Below, one piece after another: positions 40,918-48,033 of a DNA stretch of 48,033 nucleotides. The stretch spans positions 1-48,033 of the forward strand of contig JAFWYQ010000025.1 of the NCBI GenBank assembly GCA_017517605.1. The letters run 5' to 3'. Source of the stretch: Bacteroidaceae bacterium. GTDB taxonomy: Bacteria; Bacteroidota; Bacteroidia; Bacteroidales; Bacteroidaceae. The stretch's first letter is position 1. Each line of letters begins with the position of its first letter. Under the pieces are notes generated by a model. That model made no database searches and was not told where the DNA came from. It saw only the letters and a list, made by a program, of their open reading frames with translations. The position numbers were made by a program, and so were the translations under genes.

Positions 40918-42252
40918 ATGAAAAAATATCCCGAATACATACAGAAGGCCCTTGCGTCCATGAATATCGAGCAACTGAACCCTATGCAGGAGGCCGCTAT
41001 CGATGCTTGGAGCGAGGGAAAAGACCTTGTGTTGCTTTCGCCTACGGGTAGTGGCAAGACATTGGCTTATCTGTTGCCCGTGCTTGGTCGCTTGCAAGCC
41101 GATGTGGAGGGCGTACAAGCCGTGGTGCTTGTGCCTTCGCGTGAATTGGCTTTGCAGACAGAGCAGGTGTTCAAGTCGATGAACACTCCCTTCAAGGCCG
41201 TCAGTTGCTATGGTGGTCGTCCGGCTATGGAGGAGCACCGCACGCTCAAGGGTGTCCGCCCCTCTGTGGTGATTGCTACTCCCGGTCGTATGAACGACCA
41301 TTTGGGCAAAGGCAATATCGATGCTTCTACCGTCCGTACATTGGTGATTGACGAGTTCGACAAGAGCCTCGAGTTGGGTTTTCACGACGAGATGGAGAGT
41401 GTCATCAGTCGCCTTCCTGCCTTGCGTCGGAGATTCTTGCTCTCGGCCACCGATGCCGACGAGATTCCTCAGTTTGCCGGTGTGGGGCAGCAGAGTATCC
41501 GTCTCGACTTCCTCTGTGATGAGGAGCAGATACCTTCGCGTATCCGTCTCCATGTGGTGCATTCGCCAGAGAAGGACAAGCTGGAGGCTTTGGGCAAGTT
41601 GCTCTGTACGCTTGGCGAAGGGTCGAGCCTCGTCTTCGTGAATTATCGCGAAGCCGTGGAGCGGGTAGGGAAGTACCTGCAATCCGCAGGCATCAGTTGC
41701 GGTATGTTTCATGGAGGCATGGAGCAGCCCGACCGCGAGCGGGCGCTTTACCGCTTCTGCAATGGCAGTTGCCATGTCTTTGTCTGCACCGACCTTGCTG
41801 CACGTGGTCTTGATATTCCCCATATCGACAACGTTATCCACTACCATCTTCCCGCTAACGAGGATGGATACATCCACCGCAACGGACGTACTGCCCGTTG
41901 GGAGGCCGAGGGTGATGCTTTCCTCCTCATTCATGCCGAGGAGCGGGTGCCGGAGTATGTGAAGGACACTCCCGAGGAGTACCCCCTTCCGCAGAATCCT
42001 CCCAAGCCGAAGCCTGCCCGATGGGCCACTATATATATAGGTAAAGGGAAGAAGGACAAACTGAGCAAGGGCGACATCATGGGATTCCTCTCCAAGAAGG
42101 GCGGATTGAATCGTGATGATGTGGGCCGCATTGATGTGAAGGACCACTATGCCTTCGTGGCCATCCTCCGCAAGAAACTTTCCCACACCCTCTCCCTTGT
42201 CCGTGGCGAAAAGATCAAGGGTATGAAGACACTCTTTGAGGAGGCGAGGTGA
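40918..42252 (+). CDS. DbpA-like DEAD-box RNA helicase with a DEFD box
   Basis: 444 aa. Helicase motifs in order: Q region LNPMQEAAI, SPTGSGKT, PSRELA, TPGR, DEFD in place of DEAD, LSATDAD, CTDLAARGLDIP and HRNGRTAR. The C-terminal 75 residues (WATIYIGKGKKDKLSKGDIMGFLSKKGGL) look like the DbpA domain that binds 23S rRNA hairpin 92, pointing to large-subunit assembly. Conserved-helix residues are present, so it should be active despite the box change. ATG 40918 is the family start; the in-frame upstream ATGs read through a CGTCATCCGTGTCATCTGCG-type dispersed sequence. Confidence 0.9.
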   Translation: MKKYPEYIQKALASMNIEQLNPMQEAAIDAWSEGKDLVLLSPTGSGKTLAYLLPVLGRLQADVEGVQAVVLVPSRELALQTEQVFKSMNTPFKAVSCYGGRPAMEEHRTLKGVRPSVVIATPGRMNDHLGKGNIDASTVRTLVIDEFDKSLELGFHDEMESVISRLPALRRRFLLSATDADEIPQFAGVGQQSIRLDFLCDEEQIPSRIRLHVVHSPEKDKLEALGKLLCTLGEGSSLVFVNYREAVERVGKYLQSAGISCGMFHGGMEQPDRERALYRFCNGSCHVFVCTDLAARGLDIPHIDNVIHYHLPANEDGYIHRNGRTARWEAEGDAFLLIHAEERVPEYVKDTPEEYPLPQNPPKPKPARWATIYIGKGKKDKLSKGDIMGFLSKKGGLNRDDVGRIDVKDHYAFVAILRKKLSHTLSLVRGEKIKGMKTLFEEAR

Positions 42253-42505
42253 CATCGATTTCAAAAAAAACTTGGTCAGAGGCATGGGCTTTTCAAAAAA
42301 AGTTGCTTACCTTTGCCCCTCAAATAATTGAAAAATATATGGGAGAATATTTGCATATATCAGATAATATGTTAGCAAGCGTATATATATAATAAAAGGT
42401 ATAGGACGGGCCTTGGCCCGGACGACAACATGTCCTTGCTTGACGGGAGCGGGTAGTTTTATTCCGTGAATTTGTTTGTATGTATGCTTTTGTACAATTA
42501 ATCTG
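42253..42505 (+). other. Structured leader-like gap after the helicase gene
   Basis: No gene is seen. TACCTTTG (42308-42315) is a possible -7 element. Beyond it CGGGCCTTGGCCCG (42407-42420) is a compact hairpin and GGAC...GTCC follows, so a transcript here could fold. Could be the 5' leader of the AraC gene or a small RNA; I do not recognise a family. Confidence 0.35.
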
Positions 42506-42701
42506 TTAAGGGAGGTTCTATAAAATTAGCTTGCGAGGATTTGCTTCGGATTTTTGAGGATTTTTCTCCTTATCTGCGAAGATGCGTAGCGGGCTACGTA
42601 TCAAGCAGACAAGAAGAAAAAGGCCAAAAAGACAAGCAAAGCATCCAAGCAGAGAACCAACCTGAATAAACTTAAAAACTAATTTATAGAACGTCCCTTA
42701 A
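42506..42701. mobile_element. 196-bp MITE-like element with terminal inverted repeats
   Basis: Left end 42506-42529 begins TTAAGGGAGGTTCTATAA; right end 42679-42701 is its near-exact reverse complement (one substitution, one gap). TTAA at both outer ends may be a target duplication. The interior has a Lys-rich frame ending in NLNKLKN at 42682 without a start codon, which may be the tail of a lost transposase gene. The element stops 10 bp before the AraC start codon. Confidence 0.75.
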
Positions 42702-42711
42702 TATTAACGAA

Positions 42712-43839
42712 ATGGACTATTCGCAATTCCTTATAACTGTCAATTCGTCAAGTATCATTCTGTTGGTGATGCTTGCCTTGGTTCTGCTTCATGCCACCCG
42801 TTTCAAGGAAGGGATTGGCTATGCTGCCGCCATCATTGTGGTACCTACGGTGCCTGTTTACCTCTATAATGTGAGCCGCATGTTGGGGTGGACGGACTTT
42901 TCCCTCTTCATATTGCCCATTGCCTTTTCGGTGAATACGCTGCAACTGCCTTTGCTGTGGCTCTTTGCCAAGCATAGTTTCGGTAGCGGTCTTCGTCTGC
43001 TGCATTGGCGGAACTTCATCCACTTTCTGCCCATGTTGGTCTTTCTTGTTCTCTGTCTGGCAATGCCTGTGGAGGAGCGGGTTCGGAACATTGCCTCTGA
43101 GGCGGCAGGTGTGGATACATGGATGGGCGACCTCAACACTTCAGTTGTGGCAGTGCAGTTGGTGCTTTACTACACGCTTATCTTCCGTTTCCTCCGTAAG
43201 GCGCGTCGTGAGGTAAGTGATACGATGAGCGACTCTGAGTGGGTGGAGAAAATTTATGTAGTCCGTTTCCTGTCATTGTATGGTGCGTTCTTCATTGTCG
43301 TGATGGTGTGTTACGCCATTTGGCCGCGTACGGATGCCTGGCTCATTCAGATACTGAACGTGATAGCCATGTTCTACTTGGTGCACCACGCCATTGCCAA
43401 TCCTGCTATGGACAAGCCGTTGAAGCCTTTGGCTGAACAGGTGCCGGTGCAACCGCTTGTGGAAGTTGCCACTGAACCTGCCATGTTGCCCGAGGAGATG
43501 GAGACTGTGTGCGACCGTGCCATTCACTTCCTTGTTGAAACGAAAGCCTATCTGCGGCCCGACATCTCGCTGGCTGTCTTTGCCAAGGAGGCGGACATCC
43601 CCCAACGTACCCTTTCGCGAAGTATCAACGGGCACCTGCACTGCAACTTCTTTACCTTCATCAACGGGATGCGTGTGGAGGAGGCCAAGCGTTGTCTGCT
43701 GGCACTTGAAACTTCGGGATTCAACATCGACAGCATCTATAGCGAATGTGGTTTCCGTTCGCGCTCTACCTTCTTCATGGTCTTCAAGAAAATCGAAGGA
43801 AAGTCTCCTGCCGTATGGTTGGAGGAGGCAAGGCGGTGA
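42712..43839 (+). CDS. AraC-family regulator with N-terminal membrane domain
   Basis: 375 aa. Residues 1 to about 235 contain six or seven hydrophobic helices (first SSIILLVMLALVLLHA), so the protein is membrane-anchored; the C-terminal third (about 265-375) is an AraC-type double HTH (DISLAVFAKEADIPQRTLSR, then NIDSIYSECGFRSRSTFFMVFKK). Such one-component regulators sense an envelope or membrane signal. A probable target is the barrel and lipoprotein pair downstream, which has its own promoter; this is inference. A MITE-like element lies directly upstream, so its leader has been rearranged. Confidence 0.88.
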   Translation: MDYSQFLITVNSSSIILLVMLALVLLHATRFKEGIGYAAAIIVVPTVPVYLYNVSRMLGWTDFSLFILPIAFSVNTLQLPLLWLFAKHSFGSGLRLLHWRNFIHFLPMLVFLVLCLAMPVEERVRNIASEAAGVDTWMGDLNTSVVAVQLVLYYTLIFRFLRKARREVSDTMSDSEWVEKIYVVRFLSLYGAFFIVVMVCYAIWPRTDAWLIQILNVIAMFYLVHHAIANPAMDKPLKPLAEQVPVQPLVEVATEPAMLPEEMETVCDRAIHFLVETKAYLRPDISLAVFAKEADIPQRTLSRSINGHLHCNFFTFINGMRVEEAKRCLLALETSGFNIDSIYSECGFRSRSTFFMVFKKIEGKSPAVWLEEARR

Positions 43840-43879
43840 GGTTCAAGGTTCACTATTCAGCGGAATGATTCATTCAGAA

Positions 43880-43938
43880 ACACGGAGACACAGAGTTTTT
43901 TAGATAAAACAATAAGAAAAAACTCTGTGTCTCCGTGT
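43880..43938. repeat. CACGGAGACACAGAG hairpin element, copy 2
   Basis: A perfect 22-bp stem (43880-43901 with 43917-43938) and 15-nt loop. Shares its words with 29660-29733. Located 40 bp after the AraC stop; the 346-bp gap (43840-44185) otherwise holds only the next promoter. Confidence 0.85.
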
Positions 43939-44050
43939 CTCTGTGTTCTTCTCCAAAAGGATGAAAGCGCCTTTTTGATACAATTTTCAGGTATTTTGTG
44001 TCTGTTTTAGTCCAAACTTCGGTATTTTAGACTGCAAACGCTCATATTTT

Positions 44051-44082
44051 TTTGCATCAGTGCATACATCTTCTCATCTTTG
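44051..44082 (+). promoter_or_regulatory. Bacteroidetes-type promoter for the barrel gene
   Basis: TTTG (44051-44054), 20 bp, CATCTTTG (44075-44082), one base from TAnnTTTG. Leader of about 97 nt. Confidence 0.6.
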
Positions 44083-44185
44083 CAGCCGAGAAGACGTTGC
44101 AAGGAAGCCTTCAAACTTTCCGGATGCGACAAAGCGGAACCGAAAAGCTGAGAGAGTAGGACTAATCTTCAAGAATTGATGTATT

Positions 44186-44689
44186 ATGAAGAAGTTTGTA
44201 GTTTTTTTGATGGCACTGATGTGCATGACAGTGGCTCAGGCCCAGGTGAAGGGCGACATGGCCGCAGGTGTTAACCTCGACATGGGATTCGGATACGACG
44301 GAGACTATGACAACATGGGTATTGGCGTCAAGTTCCAATACTCTGTGACTGACCAAATCCGCGTGGAACCCACTTTTGTCCATTATTTCGAGAAGAATTA
44401 TCTGACCATGAACGAATTTATGGTCAATGCCCACTACCTGTTCCCCATGATGGAGGGCAAGTTGAATGTGTATCCCTTGGCCGGACTCGGGTTGGTGACA
44501 ACGAAGGTGGAGGTGTCTTTCTTGGGCTTCACGGAGTCTGCCAAAGAGAGCGATTTCGGCCTTGACTTGGGCGGCGGTGCAGAGTACAAGCTGACCGACA
44601 ACATCTCCCTTGGTGCCGAACTGAAGTATTATCTCGTTGGCGACTGGAATCACCTGGGCTTGCAGATTGGTGCAACTTATGCATTCTGA
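44186..44689 (+). CDS. Small outer-membrane beta-barrel protein
   Basis: 167 aa with a signal peptide (MKKFVVFLMALMCMTVAQA) and alternating strands (DMAAGVNLDMGFGYDGDYD, VYPLAGLGLVTTKVEVSF, LGGGAEYKLTDNISLGAELKYYLV) ending in a C-terminal Phe (GATYAF). This is the porin-family/OmpA-like barrel type common in Bacteroidetes. A hairpin (44704-44737) separates it from the lipoprotein gene. Function unknown. Confidence 0.85.
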   Translation: MKKFVVFLMALMCMTVAQAQVKGDMAAGVNLDMGFGYDGDYDNMGIGVKFQYSVTDQIRVEPTFVHYFEKNYLTMNEFMVNAHYLFPMMEGKLNVYPLAGLGLVTTKVEVSFLGFTESAKESDFGLDLGGGAEYKLTDNISLGAELKYYLVGDWNHLGLQIGATYAF

Positions 44690-44703
44690 CAGGATGGAAT
44701 AGG

Positions 44704-44737
44704 GCACAGGGGATACTCTGAATTTGTATCCCCGTGC
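44704..44737 (+). terminator. Intergenic hairpin after the barrel gene
   Basis: GCACAGGGGATAC and GTATCCCCGTGC pair with one bulged A around a 9-nt loop. There is no T-tract, so partial termination or 3'-end protection of the barrel mRNA is more likely than a full stop. Confidence 0.55.
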
Positions 44738-44796
44738 TTCTGTGCACTAAGAGAGAAAGAGGATTTATGTATTAATCACTAAAAACAACAACAAGA

Positions 44797-45246
44797 ATGA
44801 AAGCAATGAAGAAATTGATGGCCATGCTGATGATGGCCGGTATGGTGTTCGCCTTCCCCGCTTGTGGTGGCGACGATGACGACGAGAAGATTCAGGACCC
44901 CAGCGAGATTGGCGGTATCGTGGACCAAGCAGGCTCGTGGAGCGAGAGTGGTGACAAGATGACCTATACCCACAGCTACGGAGCGGCCGGTTACACCTAT
45001 CAGGAGAAATGGGTTTTCATCATGAAGAACGGTGTCTGCACAGCGGCCGAGACACAGATTACCTGTCCCTCGGATATGATAGCGGAACTTACTTACCAAG
45101 AATACCTGAACGATCCCGAGGAGGGTGTGACAGTATCCCGCAATGGCAAGGTGATTACCGTCAAATACACCGACACCTACATCGGCATGGACAAAGAGAC
45201 CATCAAGATGATGTTCGACATGATGTACGGTGGCGGGGATATGTAA
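44797..45246 (+). CDS. Small lipoprotein, lipocalin-like length
   Basis: 149 aa, not recognised as a named family. Lipoprotein signal with a Met-rich core and lipobox FPAC (Cys about residue 23), then an acidic spacer GGDDDDEK, which resembles the Bacteroidetes lipoprotein export signal for surface exposure. The mature part has beta-rich patterning (WSESGDKMTYTHSYG, EKWVFIMKNGVC, VSRNGKVITVKYTDTY). It follows the barrel gene and ends in front of a terminator. Confidence 0.8.
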   Translation: MKAMKKLMAMLMMAGMVFAFPACGGDDDDEKIQDPSEIGGIVDQAGSWSESGDKMTYTHSYGAAGYTYQEKWVFIMKNGVCTAAETQITCPSDMIAELTYQEYLNDPEEGVTVSRNGKVITVKYTDTYIGMDKETIKMMFDMMYGGGDM

Positions 45247-45283
45247 TGTTTACTGCCACAGATATGGAGATGGCATAATATCT

Positions 45284-45335
45284 ATCCCACGTGTGGATTA
45301 CCTTCGAGAGGGGTACCCGCGTGGGGTATTTTTTG
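45284..45335 (+). terminator. Rho-independent terminator after the lipoprotein gene
   Basis: TATCCCACG near 45284 pairs with CGTGGGGTA ending at 45328 (one G-U pair), followed by an oligo-T run. It isolates the following array and HU-HIG gene from upstream transcription. The rest of 45336-45468 has no gene. Confidence 0.75.
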
Positions 45336-45468
45336 CAAAGCATGGAGACTGTTAACCCCGATTGTATAACCCCACCGCCAAGTCCGCCGAAAGGAGCGGA
45401 AGTCCGTAGCGCGGCACACACCACCACCCGAAACCTTCCCGAAGAGAGACCACGGAGGGAGGGGAAAT

Positions 45469-45612
45469 GACATCCCCGACGTCACCATATAGGACATCCC
45501 CGACGTCACTATACATGACATCCCCGACGTCACTATACATGACATCCCCGACGTCATTATGCATGACATCCCCGACGTCATTATGCATGACATCCCCGAC
45601 GTCATTTGGAAC
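45469..45612. repeat. 24-bp tandem array, core GACATCCCCGACGTCA
   Basis: Six identical 16-bp cores start at 45469, 45493, 45517, 45541, 45565 and 45589, exact 24-bp steps. The core holds the palindrome GACGTC; the spacer in the later units is YTATRCAT, itself near-palindromic. The array ends 64 bp before the second HU-HIG start codon. The minus-strand frame across it gives an eight-residue repeat and is not a gene. Confidence 0.97.
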
Positions 45613-45676
45613 CACATCAAGGGACGGTTGAAGGTGAAATGTTGGACCCTATTATTTATTTAACAATCAGACGATT

Positions 45677-46207
45677 ATGGCAAAGTATAAATTAGTGCAG
45701 AAAGGCAAGCCTTTTGACAAGACTGCCCCTATGAAATGGTATGCAACCCCCATCAGTGAGAAGGCCCAGTCGGCCACGGCCACCACGCGTGCGGCTACGG
45801 AGAACACCACCACGGGTCCCACGGAGCTGGACGGCTCGTGCTACATCCTGCGCCGCTATGTGGAGAACATGCTCCTGCTGGGACACATCGCCACCATCCC
45901 TTACTTCGGCACCCTGCGCATCACCTTCAAGAGCAGCGGTGTGGAGAAGATAACCGACTTCAATGCCGGCGAGATGATCAAGGAGCCGCGCATCCTGTTC
46001 ACCCCCTCCAAGGAGTTCCGCGAGGCGGTCATCAACAAGCTGACCTTCGAGTGCGGCGGTGTCATTGCCGACGGCATCACCTACGGCAGTGTCAAGAACT
46101 ACCGCACCGCCATCGGCGAAATCGCTCCCGATGACGGTGGCTCTACTGACGGTGGCTCCGATGACGGTGGCGGCAGCGGCGGCGCTACAGGCGGCAATCC
46201 GCTGTAA
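45677..46207 (+). CDS. HU-HIG family DNA-binding protein with Gly-rich tail (paralogue 2)
   Basis: 176 aa, paralogue of 4529-5047. Shared landmarks: MKWYATP, TTRAATENTTT, LLLGHIATIPYFGTLRITFKSSGVE, DFNAGEMIKEPRILFTP, LTFECGGV, and a tail of Gly, Asp and Ser (DDGGSTDGGSDDGGGSGG) that ends in the same GATGGNPL. The body differs at many positions, so this is an old duplication. It has its own repeat array upstream and a strong terminator behind it, so it is a single-gene unit like paralogue 1. I found no clear TAnnTTTG promoter in the 340 bp upstream. Codon use is G/C-rich relative to the neighbours. Confidence 0.9.
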   Translation: MAKYKLVQKGKPFDKTAPMKWYATPISEKAQSATATTRAATENTTTGPTELDGSCYILRRYVENMLLLGHIATIPYFGTLRITFKSSGVEKITDFNAGEMIKEPRILFTPSKEFREAVINKLTFECGGVIADGITYGSVKNYRTAIGEIAPDDGGSTDGGSDDGGGSGGATGGNPL

Positions 46208-46247
46208 AGCCCCCCTCAATCCCGCCCCAGAAGGGGCATGATACAGG

Positions 46248-46287
46248 GCAGGGGCAGACCCATGTGGGGTCTGCCCCTGCTGTTTTT
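46248..46287 (+). terminator. Rho-independent terminator after the second HU-HIG gene
   Basis: GCAGGGGCAGACCC (46248-46261) and GGGTCTGCCCCTGC (46267-46280) form a perfect 14-bp stem with a 5-nt loop, followed by TGTTTTT. Confidence 0.95.
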
Positions 46288-46295
46288 CTTATTGG

Positions 46296-46376
46296 GCTAA
46301 TTAGTCTTATTAGTCCAATTGGTCTAATTGGCCTTATTGGTCTGATTGGCCTTATGGGCCTGACAGGGCTAATGGG
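46296..46376. repeat. 9-bp imperfect tandem repeat (CTAATTGG-like)
   Basis: Nine 9-bp units from GCTAATTAG through TCTAATTGG, CCTTATTGG, TCTGATTGG to GCTAATGGG. It lies between the terminator and the serC promoter. No gene in 46288-46600. Confidence 0.85.
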
Positions 46377-46495
46377 GAATCCCTAATCCCTACACGCTAA
46401 TACCTCAATATTACACATTGAAAGTGAATTTGTGCAAAAAAATAACAAGTTGAAAGAAATTTATCTCATTTTGCATACAATTTGTTTGGGAAATG

Positions 46496-46526
46496 TTTGT
46501 CGGGTAGAAATTATTGTGTAATTTTG
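46496..46526 (+). promoter_or_regulatory. Bacteroidetes-type promoter for serC
   Basis: TTTG (46496-46499), 19 bp, TAATTTTG (46519-46526). Leader of about 68 nt before the ATG at 46601. Confidence 0.88.
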
Positions 46527-46600
46527 CGGCGTCGTTTACAGAATGACAACGAAAATTCAAGAATTTAATCATTTGTATAACACATAAACAATCAAAAGAA

Positions 46601-47668
46601 ATGAAAAAGCATAATTTCAATGCAGGACCCTCCATCTTGCCTCGCGAGGTGATTGAACAGACAGCTCAAGCAGTGTTGGACTTCAATGGCTCTGGCCTCT
46701 CTGTTCTGGAGATCAGCCACCGTGCCAAGGATTTCCAGCCGGTGGTGGACGAAGCTGTAGCCCTCTTCAAGGAACTTCTCAACATTCCCGAAGGTTATTC
46801 GGTACTCTTCCTTGGCGGTGGAGCCAGCCTGGAGTTCTGTATGATTCCCTATAACTTCCTCGAGAAAAAGGCCGCTTACCTCAACACCGGTGTGTGGGCC
46901 AAGAAGGCGATGAAGGAGGCCAAGGGATTCGGCGAAGTGGTGGAAGTGGCATCCTCGGCCGAAGCTACCTATACTTATATTCCCAAAGATTACGAAGTGC
47001 CTGCCGATGCAGACTATTTCCATATCACCACGAACAACACCATCTACGGTACTGAGCTGAAAGAGGACCTCGACGTGAACGTGCCGATGATTGCCGACAT
47101 GTCGTCCGACATCTTCTCCCGCCCCATCGACGTGAGCAAGTATGTCTGCATCTACGGTGGTGCCCAGAAGAACCTGGCTCCTGCCGGTGTCACCTTCGTC
47201 ATCATCAAGAACGATGCGTTGGGTAAGGTGTCACGCTACATCCCCACCATGCTGAACTATCAGACCCACATCGATGGGGGCTCTATGTTCAACACTCCTC
47301 CCGTACTTCCTATCTACACAGCCCTTCAGACCCTCCGTTGGATCAAGGCTCAAGGTGGTGTGAAGGAGATGGAGCGCCGCGCCATCGAGAAGGCCGATAT
47401 GCTGTATGCCGAAATCGACCGCAACAAGATGTTCGTAGGTACAGCCGCCAAGGAAGACCGCTCACGCATGAACATCTGCTTCGTGATGGCTCCCGAGTAC
47501 AAGGAGTTGGAGGCCGAATTCATGAAGTTCGCCACCGAAAAGGGTATGGTCGGCATCAAGGGCCACCGTTCAGTCGGCGGTTTCCGTGCCTCATGCTACA
47601 ACGCCATGCCGAAAGAGAGCGTACAGGCACTGATTGATTGTATGCAAGAGTTCGAGAAGTTACATTGA
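46601..47668 (+). CDS. serC: Phosphoserine aminotransferase (SerC)
   Basis: PLP enzyme for serine synthesis that also makes 4-phosphohydroxythreonine, the PdxA substrate; pdxA is at 7.5 kb in this window. 355 aa, typical. [13 protein letters not shown] at the start, [25 protein letters not shown], the PLP lysine in [12 protein letters not shown] (K190) and [11 protein letters not shown] near 225-235. The coding end runs into a short 7-bp repeat and the next gene. Confidence 0.97.
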   Translation: MKKHNFNAGPSILPREVIEQTAQAVLDFNGSGLSVLEISHRAKDFQPVVDEAVALFKELLNIPEGYSVLFLGGGASLEFCMIPYNFLEKKAAYLNTGVWAKKAMKEAKGFGEVVEVASSAEATYTYIPKDYEVPADADYFHITTNNTIYGTELKEDLDVNVPMIADMSSDIFSRPIDVSKYVCIYGGAQKNLAPAGVTFVIIKNDALGKVSRYIPTMLNYQTHIDGGSMFNTPPVLPIYTALQTLRWIKAQGGVKEMERRAIEKADMLYAEIDRNKMFVGTAAKEDRSRMNICFVMAPEYKELEAEFMKFATEKGMVGIKGHRSVGGFRASCYNAMPKESVQALIDCMQEFEKLH

Positions 47669-47694
47669 TTTATGATTTATGATTTATGATTTAT
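47667..47694 (+). repeat. 7-bp tandem repeat GATTTAT, four copies
   Basis: Four exact copies begin in the serC stop codon and end in the ATG of the following gene, so the repeat forms the whole spacer between the two genes. Confidence 0.9.
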
Positions 47695-48033
47695 GAGGAA
47701 TAATCCGACCTATGTGAAGGCTTTGGCTTTTTCGGTGCGAATTGTAAATCTGTTCAAGTACCTGAAACATCAGAAAGATGAACGTATAATAAGTAAACAA
47801 CTATTGCGTTGCGGTACTTCAATAGGGGCAAATATCAGCGAAGCGATTTCCGCAGAATCAACAGCCGATTTTATACATAAGTTAGGTATTGCTCAGAAAG
47901 AGGCGAATGAAACATTGTATTGGCTTGATCTTTTGAAAGTAACCGATTACATATCGGAAAAGGAATACGGCTCAATAAATTCAGATTGTGAAGAGATACG
48001 CAAGATTATAACTTCCATAATCTTGACTTCTAA
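47693..48033 (+). CDS. Four-helix-bundle protein (23S rRNA IVS-type), C-terminus cut by window edge
   Basis: 113 codons are visible with no stop. Begins MRNNPTYVKALAFSVRIVNL, then RIISKQLLRCGTSIGANISEA, HKLGIAQKEANETLYWLDLL: the four-helix-bundle pattern of proteins encoded in 23S rRNA intervening sequences and scattered through Bacteroidetes chromosomes. Usual length is about 115-125 aa, so only a few residues are missing. Function unknown. The start at 47693 is the first ATG in frame after a TGA within the GATTTAT repeat. It is 24 bp after serC. Confidence 0.9.
   Translation, partial: MRNNPTYVKALAFSVRIVNLFKYLKHQKDERIISKQLLRCGTSIGANISEAISAESTADFIHKLGIAQKEANETLYWLDLLKVTDYISEKEYGSINSDCEEIRKIITSIILTS

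Noticed and set aside
40882-42285. 467-aa open frame opposite the helicase gene
   Set aside because: Antisense shadow; the plus-strand frame has all helicase motifs.
42583-42684. Lys/Arg-rich short frames inside the MITE-like element
   Set aside because: The frame ending in NLNKLKN has no start codon; the other (from ATG at about 42583) has no family resemblance. More likely remnants.
45469-45612. CRISPR array
   Set aside because: Spacers between the 16-bp cores are only 8 bp and repeated themselves; no cas genes in the window. The same holds for the other arrays.
45352-45620. Minus-strand frames with an eight-residue Asp-Val-Gly repeat across the 24-bp array
   Set aside because: 24 bp is eight codons, so any frame stays open; cores are conserved at the DNA level including silent positions, and there is no start context or family match.
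1-48033. tRNA, rRNA, tmRNA or known riboswitch
   Set aside because: Looked for T-loop words, CCA-adjacent stems and familiar aptamer cores by eye; none was convincing.

Overview
The window looks like a chromosomal segment of a Bacteroidales bacterium (Bacteroides/Phocaeicola/Prevotella-like). Evidence: gene starts repeatedly preceded by the Bacteroidetes sigma-ABfr promoter (TTTG, 19-20 bp, TAnnTTTG), and a set of Bacteroidetes-typical families: HU-HIG proteins, DUF4837 lipoprotein, GldE, Bacteroidetes-type HU, LptE/TPR/SecG string, TIGR04076, a 29-aa basic AURKAIP1/COX24-like peptide. I see no tRNA, rRNA, prophage, CRISPR array or intact insertion sequence.

Layout. 1-3.9 kb (minus): a SpoIID/LytB protein cut by the left edge, and upstream of it a large glycosyltransferase fused to a GalT/HIT-type phosphorylase-like domain. 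4-5 kb: divergent promoters, a 23-bp palindromic tandem array and a Gly-tailed HU-like gene. 5.2-8.6 kb: rlmN, DUF4837 lipoprotein, pdxA. 8.6-14.4 kb: a run of six genes that reads as an inositol-lipid pathway (nucleotidyltransferase, ATP-grasp, CDP-alcohol phosphotransferase, MprF-like membrane protein, HAD phosphatase, myo-inositol-1-phosphate synthase). 15.4-18.5 kb: sigma-54 activator, lptE, TPR protein, secG. 18.5-21.6 kb (minus): murF and three small genes. 21.7-25.3 kb: folP, cdaA, asnA, ung. 25.4-31.3 kb (minus): lptD, HD-domain hydrolase, GHL10 glycosidase-like protein. 31.4-34.7 kb: CstA-type transporter, small membrane protein, outer-membrane barrel, M48 lipoprotein. 35-37.1 kb (minus): rng, the 29-aa peptide, HU. 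37.2-42.3 kb: mutY, ssb, gldE, phosphopantetheinyl transferase, DbpA-like helicase. 42.5-48 kb: a MITE-like element, membrane AraC regulator, barrel protein, lipoprotein, second HU-HIG gene, serC, and a four-helix-bundle gene cut by the right edge.

The genes are mostly housekeeping; the unusual part is between them. Six intergenic gaps or gap segments carry tandem arrays with a 22, 23 or 24 bp period, each with its own sequence and in most cases a dyad-symmetric core. Two of these arrays sit directly upstream of the two HU-HIG paralogues. A second class has a 9-bp period (TATAGTTCC, three loci; CTAATTGG-like, one locus), and at one TATAGTTCC locus the array is translated inside the SpoIID protein. 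There are also dispersed hairpin elements, a 36-bp inverted repeat and a 196-bp element with 23-24 bp terminal inverted repeats.

Base composition is uneven: third codon positions are strongly G/C in roughly 1-10 kb, the second half of ino1, the first part of the sigma-54 gene and the second HU-HIG gene, and clearly lower elsewhere, with one change falling inside ino1. All functional calls are from reading motifs and recalled family knowledge; no database search was run.
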